A DNA stretch of 64,000 nucleotides from Ligula intestinalis (GCA_036362985.1 JAYGXS010000004.1:5962670-6026669), one strand, 5' to 3'. Positions 11,885 to 23,645 are shown, counted from the first letter of the stretch. The notes: a model not told the origin generated them from the sequence alone. Program-made: numbers and translations.

Positions 11885-11990
11885 CTGGAAAAGCCACATC
11901 TAGCTTATAAGCCCTCGTCAGCCAGCCATACCTAAACTTCAAATGGCGCACCAGTGAAGATGGAACTGGCGACAATTTCGATCGAAATTT
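11885..11990 (-). repeat. SINE-like repeat with hammerhead-like tail motif, copy 2
   Basis: The minus strand reads GGTATGGCTGGCTGACGA, then a perfect stem II palindrome (AGCTTATAAGCT region) of the same 14-nt spacing as other copies, then GATGTGGC where GAAAC is expected. The CUGACGA core is intact (11921-11915) but the GAAA half is lost. Upstream (higher coordinates) the head is too decayed to show tRNA boxes. Confidence 0.5.
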
Positions 11991-12699
11991 AGGTATTTAA
12001 TCTTCGACCCTAAATGTCGTTTTCTGGCTGGTTTTAGGTTCGGGAGATGTTGACGCTCCTTGATGAATGCTCACCAATGGCTAACGAAAATTTTTGTCCT
12101 ACTATGCCTTAGCTCTCTTTTCTCGAACCCTTACAGAAGCCGTAGCAACAAGCGGCAGTTTTTTATGTAGAGCTGCATTTTTATTTTTTTTCAAGAAAAA
12201 CCTGTAGAAAACGTATCAGGATTTTTACTGTGACCACTTCTTACGGTTTTAATCTTTACTGCTAGCTCGATCTATTGGTGCACACATATTTTCGCATTTT
12301 CCGCTAACTGGCATGAACAGAAAAAAATTTATTCTCGGCAGAAAACATTGTTGGAAATAAGTAAAGCGTTCCTTCCTGGATTATTTGATGTACATCTTCC
12401 AACATACGCTTCGCCTGCACAGCTTGCATGCCCATCTTTGCAAACGAATCAAAATAGACGCAATGCCATATAATCATGTTTTTACATTCGACGCTCACCA
12501 AAGATGTTAGAAGCTTGGCTACTGTGTGTCCAGTGGACAACGGGTCACCCGATCGGTCATGCCTTTGCCAATCTGTCTAAACCCGCTTTCTTGCCAATTG
12601 CTTTCGTCGCGCGTTCTGGCGCGGGCTTGACTTCCGGCTACATCCGGCCCCTTTTGCTCGTTAGGAAGCAGTCACGCCAGCGAAAAAAACTGCAGTTTC

Positions 12700-13070
12700 G
12701 CCAATCTTATTCAGTGATGCCCATCGTATGGTCCACAATAGATTGGTGTGGGGACGGGGAGTTGTGCACACTTGGGCCCAGGGGTGTCCAGACAAATTCA
12801 AGGAGACCGGAGATGAGAGAGAGTAAACCAAAGCATTCAAAAAAATCTGCAGCAATGAAGAAGGGTGGCTTGGAGTCCAGCTGGTTGCAAGTTCCATTAA
12901 TTGCATATTAAGAACTAGCCATTGCAGCCTTATTCTCAGTCCGCCAGTCAAGCACTCCAAAAAATGTTAGATACATCGGGCATGATGCGCGACTGGCGTA
13001 AGTTAGCTGTCTTCCAGACTACGGTTTTTAGCGCATCTTGAAAACTTCAAGCGAGAAAAATGCACCGACT
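12700..13070 (+). repeat. dispersed repeat R5, copy 1
   Basis: Three copies align in the same orientation: here, 15950-16300 and 42330-42600. Shared blocks are GTCCAGACAAATTCAAGGAG / GTCAGAATAAACTCAAGAAG followed by CCGGAGATG, an internal CATTAAGAACNAACC block with CAGTCCGCCA (copies 1 and 3), and a TTTTAGCGCATC / TTTCAGCGCATC block (copies 1 and 2). GC content is above the surroundings. Open frames exist on both strands but do not agree between copies. It may be the untranslated part of a retroelement; that is a guess. Confidence 0.6.
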
Positions 13071-13329
13071 CGTACACGCCTTTCTCTTGCCCTTCTCCAG
13101 CAAAGGGCCACCGTCCGAGCCGGTGAAACGTTTGACATGGGATGGACGCAATGTCTGACAGAGATGGTGAACTCGTATGCACGCCGTAGCACGACCTGGC
13201 CGCATTGACGCATCCACAAGGATTTAAACAAACATGGATTCGGGAAAAGATGTCGACATCTAACTTTTAGTCCACACATGATGCATAGTGAGCGGATGGT
13301 GCGTCTGACATTGATGTCAGCTGGCACTT

Positions 13330-15900
13330 TTCCTAAAATCGGAAAACCGTGAAAATAGCGCTAAGAAACGTGTGTTTGCATAAGCTCTCTCGTATGCTCA
13401 TTAACTCTCTTCTCTATCAGTTTTCATTTCTGGACTCCTTAGTTTGTTATTTTGTACAGCTAGGCAGAAATACAATTAGCCGTCTTTAGAACTTCGTCGT
13501 GGGAATTCCTGATATTTACTTCAGTGCCAAAAATCTCTAGAGTGGACCACATGGAAGGGCTGCCCGGATATAGCAGTTGCTGGATTTATGTATGCGGTCA
13601 ACCGCAGAGCTTAAGCTCTCGTCCTATGATGGCGCTTAAAACTATGTTGCCACCAGACAACAAAAACGGAAGCTGTACGGGTCGCGTACGATTTTCTTGT
13701 TCGTTGTCTTTGCACTATGCAGCAAGGCCACGTTTTCTACGGAGGACTCCTAAAGGAAAGCTTTCTGGAGAAATTGCCACAAATGCATTAAAATTAAAAT
13801 AACGAAGAATGCATTTTAGCCACAGGCATGTTGTAGTGTACTATGATCATAATGAATGAGGTTTAAGGTGGCACACCCATTCTATAAAAGTGTTAGATAG
13901 GAAAACGAGGTGATATGGGACCCATCTACAAATTACCCTCCATGCTTAGTTATTGCAGTCAAATCGCCATAATGGATAGCAGAAAAGATATACGTAATCC
14001 ACAACGCAAAATATAAACAGCATTCCGTGAGGAGACATCGATTAACATGCCAAATTGAGAAAAGAAAAAGCTGATTTTCGGTATTGTAATCGAAAACTTT
14101 CATTACTTTTGGCGATAGATGTCAGAATGGCACACCCAATTAACCGTTCACACCCTGATTGGTTTTCAGCCCGAAGGTCAGAGACTATTGGAAATTATGC
14201 GTGATAGTCTTCATTTCTGACCAGATGATCGCCTCGGTAAGCATGCACAACTGTAGTTATAATTGATAAAGCGCGTTTTCGCGAAAGCGACTGCCACATT
14301 TGGCTTATCTGAAGAAATTATCTCATTCAGAAGATAATTAATTTTTGTGGAATGCATTTTATATTTACATGTAGATTGAAGCACAGAAAAGCTAAATTTT
14401 TACGTTTTTCCACTAAAATGAATGTTTTTCGTGCATTTCGTGAAAATAACACATAGGTCTATAAAGTATTCTTGTTATGATAAGAGCATACATTTAAAAT
14501 TGTAATGATACCTAGCGGAAGATATCCATTTTTACAATTATTTGGGTTGAGTTAAATGTTTTTTTTTTCATTTAACTCGTTGATCATTTTAAACTGTGTC
14601 CTATATGAACGGATTGTTGCTAACAACTGATGCGTAGGTGCACGCTCAGAGTCACTTGCCACTCATCCATAAATTGAATATTGTCCAAATTTTAACCACG
14701 CAACATAAAAACAAATTGGCAGTATATCGTGTGAGTCCATTATATATTTGATTTTACATTTTGTGGTAAATAAATAGCCTACCACCACCTACGGCTTTGC
14801 GCTTTTCGGTAAATTTACAACCGTTAATCAACATAAAATGAAACGTCCAAAGTTGGTGATTCTATAAAAAAAATGGGCTCTTTTGACAGTCTGACGACGC
14901 CATTGTTAATGGACACTCTGATCTTATTCAGCACCTTACTTTTAAGTTAGAACCTATAAAGCTTTGGTTAGTTACTTATGCCCGCTGATGGCGCAACGTG
15001 ATTAAGCATGCAAGCCTGACCTACCACAGTTATCAGTTACGAATAAGTCAGAGATGGTTGCTACTTTTATTGAAACTATCCTGCTGTTTATGGGTGGAAT
15101 GCGTTTAGAAGCAAGCTTTTTGGAAGAACACTTTCTAAGGCCAATAGGAATACCGCTAGAAATGCACCGATACTGATATTCATCCTTTACAGTAGATGTA
15201 TTTTCGCCCCGAGAACCTAAGCAGTACGCGATGGCGATGATTCGGTCAAAATCATCTTATAGATTACATAGTGTGTAAAATGAACATAATAATTGCTTTT
15301 AAACCACCTACTTACTTTTATATTTGTATTTTTACCTGCAAACGAAGACAGAACAGTAATTACTTTAACCATTGCTGACATGCAGCTCTAACACCATGTG
15401 GTTGCATAGTATAAATTGTTAACTTTCTTTTTGCTGTTTTAAATACTATGCTTCAACAGTATCCATATGGGTCAGATTTGTTGCAAGCTTAAAATATCGA
15501 TACTTTATTACCAACGCGTACTCACTATCTAATAGATGAATTCAATTATAAAGCTGTATAAGGCGATATTTAAGTAGACATAACTTACTATGACCACTGG
15601 ATACCATTATTAATTAAAAGCTTTTGGTCAATTTTTTTTTCGTCATAAACTATGGATTTTGCTCACAGTAAAGTTGCATTGATTTTTTTACTGAAATCTA
15701 TAAAATACCAATTGGTTATATGAGAACTGCAAATGGAAAATTTTGGACCACACTTTTGAATATTTGTTAGAATGTAAACTACCGAAAAAAAACAAGAAAA
15801 GAGAATATCTGGCTACTTTTGTCCTCTGCCAATCACAACTCATATATTCATCAAGATGAATCTACATGATGCGAAGTCAGGGCATTGGAGATGCCTGAAA
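13330..15900. other. unassigned AT-rich DNA
   Basis: No supported gene. One perfect hairpin lies at 14549-14578 (separate entry). The open frame 13524-13802 has no recognisable motif. Confidence 0.4.
14549..14578. repeat. perfect 10-bp hairpin around a T run
   Basis: GAGTTAAATG and its exact reverse complement CATTTAACTC flank ten T residues. Transcribed on the plus strand it would be a stable stem with a U10 loop. It could be a miniature inverted repeat relic; no function can be assigned. Confidence 0.6.
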
Positions 15901-15949
15901 TTTTGACCATCGATTAAGACGAGGTCCATCGGGAGCTTTATCGGATTGA

Positions 15950-16300
15950 AGCAACGCTGCGACTTTTGGGCGATATAGAGCGAAAACAGACTCGCCGGAT
16001 TTGCCCTACTCTCTTTCCACTCCCACATAGGGACCCGGTTGTCAGAATAAACTCAAGAAGGCCGGAGATGTGATAGGGTGCAGACGGGTGGCTTATCTGG
16101 CAAGGTAGGCTCCTGACTGGGAGCGTCATAAAAACCAATTTAAGACGAAACCATTGCGTCTGAATTTTAGCTTGTAGACAGCTTATTCGCCCAGCAAGAC
16201 ACACTGGAGCGACCACGATGTCCATGTTATCCAGTGAATTGACATCCCTCAAATCCACGGCTTTCAGCGCATCACGATAGCTATAAGCGCGTCTGATTGC
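15950..16300 (+). repeat. dispersed repeat R5, copy 2
   Basis: Second R5 copy (see 12700-13070). The GC-rich sequence continues to about 16700 with no match to the other copies, so the parent element may extend further to the right here. Confidence 0.55.
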
Positions 16301-16779
16301 TTAAAGTGAGAAGATAAATACGCTGAGGGTCGACCTCACGCGCTGCCCCACCGCCAGTAAGAGGCCGCCGCATAGCTGTTGATCGCCTGAGGAAAGATGC
16401 GATGTATGGGGATGCCAACCATCACAACGACACGCCGAGATACAGGTTCACTCCATGCCAGCCACCTTTGTTCGAGCGGTCTTCGGATACCCTAATTGCT
16501 GTAGGACATTGAACTCAGATTGTCGTGACCTGACATGTACGGCACGCAGGGGGTAACTGGCATTAAGGACAACCGCATTCACCGTCTGAACGCCTGTCTC
16601 GTGCCGCCTACTGACATTCGCGCATTCGTTTGTCTCTTCCGGCCTGGCCAGTCACCCTTCAAGATTGACTTTTTGACAACGTTGATGCCATAAATGTAGC
16701 GAAACTACGACAGTTTGAGCCAAGTCCCCTATTGGCCGGACGTTGTGGTATACATGAGTACAGTCAAGGCATGAGTCAA

Positions 16780-16945
16780 AATTTTAAGTTGAACGTTCAA
16801 AACTGGTTTATCAACCAAAAAACAGGCAGGGAAAGCTGGGGATAGACTGATGAGACGGATCCCTTTCAAATGCTTCAAGCAGCGGCAGAATACCAGCGAA
16901 GCACGTGTCTGGATCTTGAACCTAGTGCATTGGCTAGAAATGTGA
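16780..16945 (+). repeat. solitary monomer of the 335-bp hammerhead satellite
   Basis: This matches the reverse complement of the tandem satellite units at 30.6-33.5 kb: a TTTATCAACCA block, GGGAAAGC, then CTGATGAG, an AAGCAGCGGCAGAATACC block and GCGAAGCACGTGTCTGG. The hammerhead would read on the plus strand, with CTGATGA intact but GAAA changed to GAAG, which should kill catalysis. Only about half a unit is present. It shows the satellite sequence is also dispersed outside the array. Confidence 0.75.
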
Positions 16946-17149
16946 TAAATTACAATAGCAGGTAACGTTTTCCTGTCTATTTTTCACTTCTTCGTTACAA
17001 AATAAACTATTTTCACCATTTGTTGTCCCTTTCTTGTCTATTTTACACATAGAAGCGGATCTGAAGATTGCAGATGCCCGCGTTTTACCTGTTAGACTGC
17101 AATAATATTTATGAGTGAGGAAATAATACGACCAATACAAACTTAATCT

Positions 17150-18530
17150 CCTATCAGCAAATATGATGACTTGCGAAATTTACCATCCACAAGTCCACCC
17201 TGTTTTCGGGTACACGACGGATGTACTAGAAAATGTCATTCGAACGGTATACTGTGGTGTATCTTGAAGTGGACCACAAAACAAGGACTGTAATATTCTA
17301 TCACGAAGGTGCATGTTCCCAGCAGGTGGTCTGATAACGCTCGCTCAACGTAAAAAAGGACTCAAATTTACTCGACAGTGCAAGTTATTCGAGTTTTAAC
17401 CAGGAAATAAGGGAGTAACAGCAGATAACGGGCCCAACAGTTCTTGCTTTGACGTACGGCATTTTGCACCTTGACAATGCTTTCAAATAAATTTAGGAAT
17501 TCCATATGTTTTAAATGCTGACCTTAGTGCGCATTAAAAATCGCGTATATAGCATCTCACTTTGTGCCATAGTGCGCTCCGAGATCAAAACGTAAGGATT
17601 TTAATACTGTTTAACGTCAACAATAGCTCTGCATAACGGTATTGAGCTCATTTTAACACGTTTTTTGACGAATCTTGCAGGCAGAGAGGCTAATAGCTAA
17701 TAAATGTTATTTTGTCACGTACAAAACTATGCTAAGTCGACATTGAACTATTCTTTCCGTAGTAAAGCGCACGTATAGTCTACCTATGAACGAGCCTAGG
17801 TTTACGAGAGTCAAACATCCCCCGAGCTATGCACGCAGACTTTGCCGTTATCAGTACCATAACTTCAAGTCACTGTGATTATTTATAGTGTTTAATAAGG
17901 TCCTGAGGCTGCAAGAGTGTTGGCCATTCACTTACGGGAAATGAGAAAATGAAAAGAGATTCTAAAAAGCAAAAGGATTTAAATGACCATGACCTGTAAT
18001 TTGGAATACAAACAAACCACCAATACGAACGATCATGCGAGTTCTGGGAAGTTATTGAGAAGAGGGATATATGATCGCTGAGATGAGACGTATATTCGCA
18101 TGAGATTTTGAAATGCGTCGCTGATCATCAGAGAAAGACACGGTAGCGGAAACGCGCAATACATGAACAAGAAAGAGCAGATTTTTTGAGTACAGTCGCC
18201 ATGCGCCTGCATTCTTACAAGAGCCAGTGTGTGGGCCATGACCTGCTGAAAGTTCGTCACAGGTTTTGTAAAATTTGATGCGAATTGTATGACAAGGCTA
18301 ATAGATGATGAACTATTGACGCCAGCCAAATTGGGCTGGTTCATGCACTTATATCGTGAGTGTAGCCGAAATGTGTTATTACCGCTAAAGTTCTTCTGTA
18401 GGCACTCTGTGAGATCTAAAAAACGCTTTTGCGCAAGATATTATGATAACTTTTACATATTTATGCAGCTGGATAAGTGAAGATAGCTTCCGAATAAGCT
18501 TATACATTGGGAAAATGTGTACTTACCTAA
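17150..18530. other. unassigned DNA
   Basis: No gene supported. Overlapping frames near 18033-18480 have no motif. Confidence 0.35.
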
Positions 18531-18534
18531 GTGA

Positions 18535-18655
18535 TTGGGTGTCAACTCGTCACGTTCTGCTTTGAAGTTCATTCCTGACAGTCTCATCTTCTACGTTGTG
18601 AACGAAACCAATTTGCTGATGATGTTTTGATGTTGCAGTAGAGCGGAGCCCCCTT
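18535..18655 (+). repeat. dispersed repeat R6, copy 2
   Basis: Short diverged copy of R6; the shared GTTGTGAACGAARCCAATTT block and its left flank align with 6490-6570. Confidence 0.45.
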
Positions 18656-19251
18656 TTTATCAACCTCTAGTATGATTTTAACGGTGTTATTGCATTTAAC
18701 GCCCATCAGTATCAACAACTATATGTTGTCCTAAAGACAATATTTGAGTAGCATCAGTGCTTTTCGGACAACAGCGCGAATGCCTGCTAACAAAGTACAC
18801 AGGATTCACTCTGTGTGGCTGTCAATCATAGAAAAGGGATAGACAGTTCCAGACAGAGTTGGGGAGTGTCTTATTATAAGCATATATAATGAAGTTGATA
18901 TATAGCATTGGCATATATGTTAGCACTAAGTGATTGAGGCACAGTAGATGTGATTATCCATAGGCACACTTTAGATGTGTCAGTTCACTAAAATGGTTGT
19001 GTTTATCTCTTGCGAGCTGTGCAATTTACTCATAGAAGGGGGAATCCTCTGCTTTCAGTCAACTTACTTGGACAGGGAAACTTTGAGGTGCAAAGATTGC
19101 ACTATATACAAATGTCCGGAGACTTATCAAACGACACCAAAAGCGCATGTTTCCCAAAATTTAAAATAAAATTAGGACAAGTTTCAAAATATATGACCGA
19201 TAAATTTTAAAAAAACTTATTTTTATGAAGTAGAAGATGTACTTTGCATGT

Positions 19252-19440
19252 GGATTCGCGGCTCAGTGTTTAGAGTGCTGCCTCTAAACAGGAGACATGG
19301 CTTCGGAACTCGAGTTTGGCAGCAATTTTAGCTGCAACACTGGAGTTGGGTATCCCTGGCTGACGATGGCAAATTAACCAGAGGCTGCCATTCAAGGGTC
19401 CTATGTTTCGTCGATGATACATAGCAATATGCACATGTCA
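19252..19440 (+). repeat. tRNA-derived SINE-like repeat with hammerhead-like tail, copy 3
   Basis: Begins with a tRNA-like head: GCGGCTCAGTGTTTAGAGTG resembles a pol III box A region, and GGAACTCGAGTTTGG lies at box B distance. About 45 bp on, GGGTATCCCTGGCTGACGATGG is the family tail seen near 11915, 29655 and 62811, with CTGACGA at 19360-19366. The second core half is lost. The layout, tRNA head then tail with hammerhead core, is the SINE-like arrangement reported for the schistosome Sm-alpha family. Confidence 0.6.
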
Positions 19441-19544
19441 GCTGGATCACTGCTCCCCCAACAACAGTAAAGTAGATAATTTTTGATGACAATTTTAAAA
19501 GAAGGATGGATGACGTGATCAGTAACCAATGCAAATTGCCAATA

Positions 19545-19765
19545 ATGGAGAATATGCGAGTTCCACTAAGCAGTTCCGAAGAAGAAAATACGATCACACG
19601 AACAAGAGTTTTGTTTGCCTGACGTTTCGGATTCCTTCTGGAATCCTTAACCATACGTGATGATGACATGGACATGGTCATGCACAGATGGGGTGGAGAC
19701 ATGCACAGGCTGTACGATATTTATAGTTCCTAGTGGTCACCCGCGTGTGTGATAATTGCTCACTT
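19545..19765 (-). mobile_element. PLE LTR-like left arm, inverted
   Basis: This is the reverse complement of 19915-20110 with high identity over about 200 bp, including the block CCCCATCTGTGCATGACCAT and the stem GGATTCC/GGAATCC followed by GAAACGTCAGGCAA. Both arms lack a recognisable CUGAUGA before that stem, so they hold half of a hammerhead core. The matching open frames at 19328-19702 (-) and 19965-20186 (+) arise only because the arms are inverted copies. Confidence 0.7.
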
Positions 19766-19784
19766 CTTTAGCCACCGCTTGGGT

Positions 19785-19860
19785 TTTAATTGATGCGCCA
19801 TTATCAGGCCCGCGTCCAACGCTGATATGGCAAGTAGTGAGTCGAGCGCAAACTGTCAAG
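19785..19860 (+). pseudogene. PLE C-terminal coding remnant between inverted arms
   Basis: The plus strand reads A-I-I-R-P-A-S-N-A-D-M, closely matching the last codons of the PLE at 44604-45089 (A-I-I-R-S-T-S-D-A-D-K). So the spacer between the inverted arms is the extreme 3' end of a PLE reading frame, immediately followed by its own 3' arm on the plus strand. Confidence 0.6.
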
Positions 19861-19914
19861 CCAATGCTGCACTAATTAAGCCTCAAACAGTGGGTACAGA
19901 AGAGAAACATTATC

Positions 19915-20110
19915 ACACACGCGCAGATGAGCACTATGAACTATAAATACCGTGCAGCCTGTGCATGTCTCCACCCCATCTGTGCATGACCATGTCTATG
20001 TCATCATCACGTATGGTAAAGGATTCCAGAAGGAATCCGAAACGTCAGGCAAGTAAAACTGTTGTTCGAGTGATCACACTATCTTCTTCTGAACCACTGC
20101 AGATTCTCGA
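19915..20110 (+). mobile_element. PLE LTR-like right arm
   Basis: The 3' end of a truncated PLE copy, inverted relative to 19545-19765. It contains GGATTCC/GGAATCC stem II, CCGAAACGTCAGGCAAG, and then TAAAACTGTTGTTCG, the sequence that follows the hammerhead in the related copy at 44.4 kb. Confidence 0.7.
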
Positions 20111-20189
20111 GGAACCGTCTCGTCTTCATCCGGCTTCCATGAGCGCTGGCAGCTGTCCTAGTACGCACAAACTACATCTTCAGTGAGCA

Positions 20190-21950
20190 TAGGAGCTGAC
20201 AGATATTCAGGTTTAATCTTTCCTGCAAAGGAAGACAAAGAGGTCTGACTGGCAAACTGCGAAGTTCACGCTACAGAACAGTCGGAGCAAAAGACAGTCC
20301 TAGATAAGGAAACGTGGCTTATTAATATTGTTAATGTGAATTGTAAGATGAAGATTAATGTTTGAGTTCAAGACCTATCCCTAAGATACACACGTTTACT
20401 TTTCTTTGAGTTTTTCGTATACATTTGAGGTTCCCTATCCCCAGGTCAAAGTGGAGGGTGCAAAGATCTTACCACCTCCGATGGATGTAGTATTTTACAA
20501 ACTGTCGTTCAAACGTTCCATTAAATTTTATAGAACAAACGTAAGTAGTCAAGCAGTCGCCATGTAGAATAACCTTTAGAAAGGCAAAATGTTGAAGTAT
20601 AATTGTAGAATGACTGCTCATATATTAAATAGACTTGAAAAGCATTACGCAGAACTTACTAAAATTCCTGAGATTGAACTTCGCTAGATCTATACACTGA
20701 TTTGTTCACAAACATTTTCAAACTCTGAATAAAACCCAGATTAAAAAGTGCTTCCTATCCTTAAAACGAGGGATGTTATTCTTACTTCACAAACGCCAAC
20801 GCACAAATCACATCTTGCAGATATGTTCCTACTGTATTATTTGCGCAGTTGCGCCTACTCTAGAGCGCTGTCTAGGTCAGGTGCATTTAAAGGACACTTC
20901 TTATGGGAAAATTTAGGTTTTATTGCCAGCGGATGTAGTAAACGTTTTTAGCAAACCATTCTTGCTATTATTTTCCACTGGCAACCTCTATGTTCATTAA
21001 ATTGAAGGGCCCACGATCGTCGCAAGAAGGATTTAGGATGTTTAATGAAGGGCCAGAATGCGCTACTTTTTCCACATTCCACGCATTTGACAATTATTCT
21101 TTATCAGGTATACATCGATTTTCCGAGAACCAGGCTTCTTTACTTACTAAAAATTAAAATGGGCAAATGGCGCAACTGTTCTATGAAATTGTTACCAGAA
21201 AGATGAACTAAGTAGAGTAACATGACGCACTCTAATAGAGTTTAAGTCAAGGAGGTATTATGCCTTTCAAGGTGTTGCATTAAAAGTGCGCTTCTTTGAA
21301 TGGTGGGGAACAAGAAGTATTAGTGAAGCCTCACCATACAAGCAATATGTACTTTTTAAATGGTCAATAATTAATTCCATCAGCTGAATTAACTGGAAAC
21401 CTGTACACACAGGCATCTTTATTCAGAAATATAAGGAAGCGCACTAAAAGCGCCCGCTGTTATATCTGCAGAAAATAAATATATGATTTTAAGACTTGCA
21501 TTGTTGAAGGACGCCACAGATGAACTGCTTAGACAAACACAAAACGAGCATTTTCATATCAAATTTACCTGCTCCATTCGCTTGAGTGTTTGAAGAACGA
21601 CTGCCTTCGGGGCCGCATCAGGGTGCATTTACCCTTTTACTTGTTTTTGTGGAGTGCAATTTACTGATCAAGCAAATGTATAGCTGAAAATTATGGTTCG
21701 TAAATGCCCATCTATTTGACTAAGTTAAATTAAAAGTAGATTGATTTCGAGGTCTATTCTTAGGCATATACTCTTATTTCATTCCTTGTCTATTTCAAAC
21801 TTATATATCTAGGCACAAAAAATCTTGCAGGGACCCTCTTCAGCTGATATTGGCAACTACTAAGGTAAAACTTGTGTGGAAAGACGTCTACGCGCTGCGC
21901 TGTCAGTAGACGTTAATACAGGCGTTCTTACTGCTGTGAATAATTCCGTT
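20190..21950. other. unassigned AT-rich DNA
   Basis: No gene supported. A possible very degenerate hammerhead-like motif on the minus strand near 21575-21630 is not strong enough to call. Confidence 0.35.
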
Positions 21951-21959
21951 TTCAGGTGT

Positions 21960-22215
21960 TGATCGCATGTGAAACCCACACCCTGATTTTATTGGTTCGC
22001 TCGGCGAACTTGAAGTGTTGTTCATTCTCTCGAAGGCCTTTCACACTCGATCCTACTTTCTTTCCTCTCCCCAATCCATCAACAAATGGAATGATTTGCC
22101 AAATCAATATTCGGTGCTGAGACTAAATTCTGTCAAACCAAATCGCCATTCGAAGAACAGACGGACCATCACGTCATATAACAACAACACCGCAAGGCCA
22201 GATGGTCATGACTGA
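21960..22215 (+). pseudogene. non-LTR retrotransposon (LINE) ORF2 C-terminal remnant
   Basis: The frame ending at 22215 reads R-S-Y-F-L-S-S-P-Q-S-I-N-K-W-N-D-L-P. The pattern F-F/L, then R or S, then x-W-N-x-L-P is the conserved C-terminal motif of CR1/Jockey-type LINE reverse transcriptases, lying a few dozen residues before the ORF2 stop. The following S-V-K-P-N-R-H is in the place of the usual S-V-x-x-F-K. Upstream codons contain a stop and no RT palm motifs, so it is a short fragment. The assignment rests on one motif. Confidence 0.5.
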
Positions 22216-22895
22216 CATGAATCAGAACACATGTAAGACATTCATCGATTTTTCTGCACGTTTACATTTAACGGCGGAATCCTGTGCACGCAAAAAACTG
22301 TTTCTGTTACTGTTCTGTGAGTAAATCTCTGAAGATGAATTCTCTACCGATTTCCAAACGCCAGGCGACTATACATATTGTCCCAGCGATCGAGTCGTCC
22401 TCTACTTCTCAATATCAACGTTGCTTGAAGGTCAGCCCAAGCTTGTGCTGATTCTCTCGGAGTGGCTCACATTTGATCATAAGCCTTTATTACAAAACTC
22501 AAAACCTTAATTGGGGCCAAGTGATCTGCTTTAATCCGGTAACATAGGAAAATTCGTATTTGTGACTTGCATTCTTAGGGATGCTTAGTCCAGTGCATTC
22601 GATTTATTCCAGTTCGCCAGGGATAAGATGTTAATCACCTAAACGAACCAATGCAATAAAAGGTACATTTTTGACTTAATCATGTCTTTACTTTTCACTT
22701 AGGCACTGCAGACCGGGTAGCCATTAATAAACAAAGACTAACAGATGCTTAGGAAAAGTAGTTTTACTGCACGGACAAATGTCACATAACTGTAAAGCAC
22801 AATGTTTAGGTCACACGGTTAATTTAGTAGCTGAATCTTAAAAAATGTTAGCTACCATTTGATTTTAGGTGTCCTGGTAAACATTTTCTTATTTT

Positions 22896-22912
22896 TATTA
22901 TATATATATATT
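22896..22912. repeat. (TA)n microsatellite at left edge of PLE copy
   Basis: A short TATATA run just outside the left arm of the PLE copy at 22.96-23.9 kb. Confidence 0.7.
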
Positions 22913-22959
22913 GCTAATAGAAGCGAAGATGCGCGTCCCCGGACATAAATGAGAAGATA

Positions 22960-23240
22960 AGGCGATCTCGAGAAACATTGTTTTATCGTCCTGACATTTC
23001 AAAAGTGTACAGGCTTCCATCATCAGAGGTGGTGATTGTACCGCGCCTCACAGTATTTAAAGGTGTTGGCAGTCATAGTCAATAGGGTTTAACCAATACA
23101 GAGGAAGGGGGAGGAGGAGTTTAGACGGGATGTTCAATAATCATGCCCTGTGAATCGTAATAACCTCAGTCAAGGGGTCTCTCGTCAACGTCCGGTGTTC
23201 ACGTTTGTGCAGCCGTCATTGACCTGAGCTGTCTTCCCAG
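22960..23240 (-). mobile_element. PLE LTR-like left arm, inverted
   Basis: The reverse complement of 23615-23895 with high identity over about 270 bp. Shared blocks include the pyrimidine-rich CCCCCTCCTC region (written as its complement here), the GGGTTTAACCAATACAGAGG block and the hammerhead region. Position 23040-23240 matches even the last bases of the coding part in the right half. The arm ends close to the (TA)n at 22896. Confidence 0.8.
22988..23032 (-). ncRNA. hammerhead ribozyme in PLE left arm (minus)
   Basis: The minus strand has CUGAUGA (23026-23020), stem II GGAAG/CUUUU around CCUGUACA, GAAAUGUC (23000-22993) and AGG. Both conserved core halves are intact. Stem III is AUGU, self-complementary through G-U wobbles, against ACGU in the opposite arm. 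UCU before CUGAUGA pairs with AGG after the cleavage site to start stem I. Confidence 0.65.
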
Positions 23241-23645
23241 GTGGTGGCGGAACATTGCGCGAATTTCGAACACAAATTTTTCTTCCAGAATGCCGAAATC
23301 CTGGGTCGAGATAATGACTACGTGGTCAGGGAGACAATCGAGGCCTGACACATGGGGACAACCTCAATCAACCGTTGTGCTATACTTCCCACGGCCTACC
23401 AAGCCCTTCAAACGCATCTTAATGAAGAAAAGAGCAAACGAGACCATAGACGGAACGCGAATCTGCATACTCGCGAGCCGATGGTGGACACACCCATAGC
23501 GGAGCCACAACGGGAAGTGGCAATCATCAGCTCAGCCAGCTTATCCGGTCTGCCTGCAAGTGTGAAAATGGATAAACGTAGGGGCATAAGGAGGATTCCT
23601 GGTCTGGGAAGTCAGCTCCGGTCAATGACGGCTGCACAAACGTGA
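23230..23645 (+). pseudogene. PLE GIY-YIG C-terminal coding segment
   Basis: The frame reads F-F-F-Q-N-A-E-I-L-G-R-D-N-D-Y-V-V-R-E-T-I-E-A, a stop (TGA where Trp is expected), then H-M-G-T-T-S-I-N-R-C, and stays open to M-T-A-A-Q-T and a stop at 23643-23645. The block x-E-I-L-x-R-x-x-x, R-E-x-x-E-A-W, then S-I-N-R-C is the conserved end of the PLE GIY-YIG domain, also seen at 44.8, 49.1 and 60.3 kb. It lies between two inverted LTR-like arms, so this copy is a 5'-truncated element with only the last ~140 codons. One stop codon is the only clear lesion. Confidence 0.75.

Noticed and set aside
19328..20186. Two open frames (19328-19702 -, 19965-20186 +) share a long identical N-terminus, which looks like a duplicated gene.
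   Set aside because: The identity comes from the inverted PLE arms; the frames run over the hammerhead-like stem and have no known domain.
21575..21630. A minus-strand CTGATGCGGCCCCGAAGGC motif resembling a PLE hammerhead.
   Set aside because: The first core half is changed and the GAAAC half is missing; no PLE sequence is adjacent.
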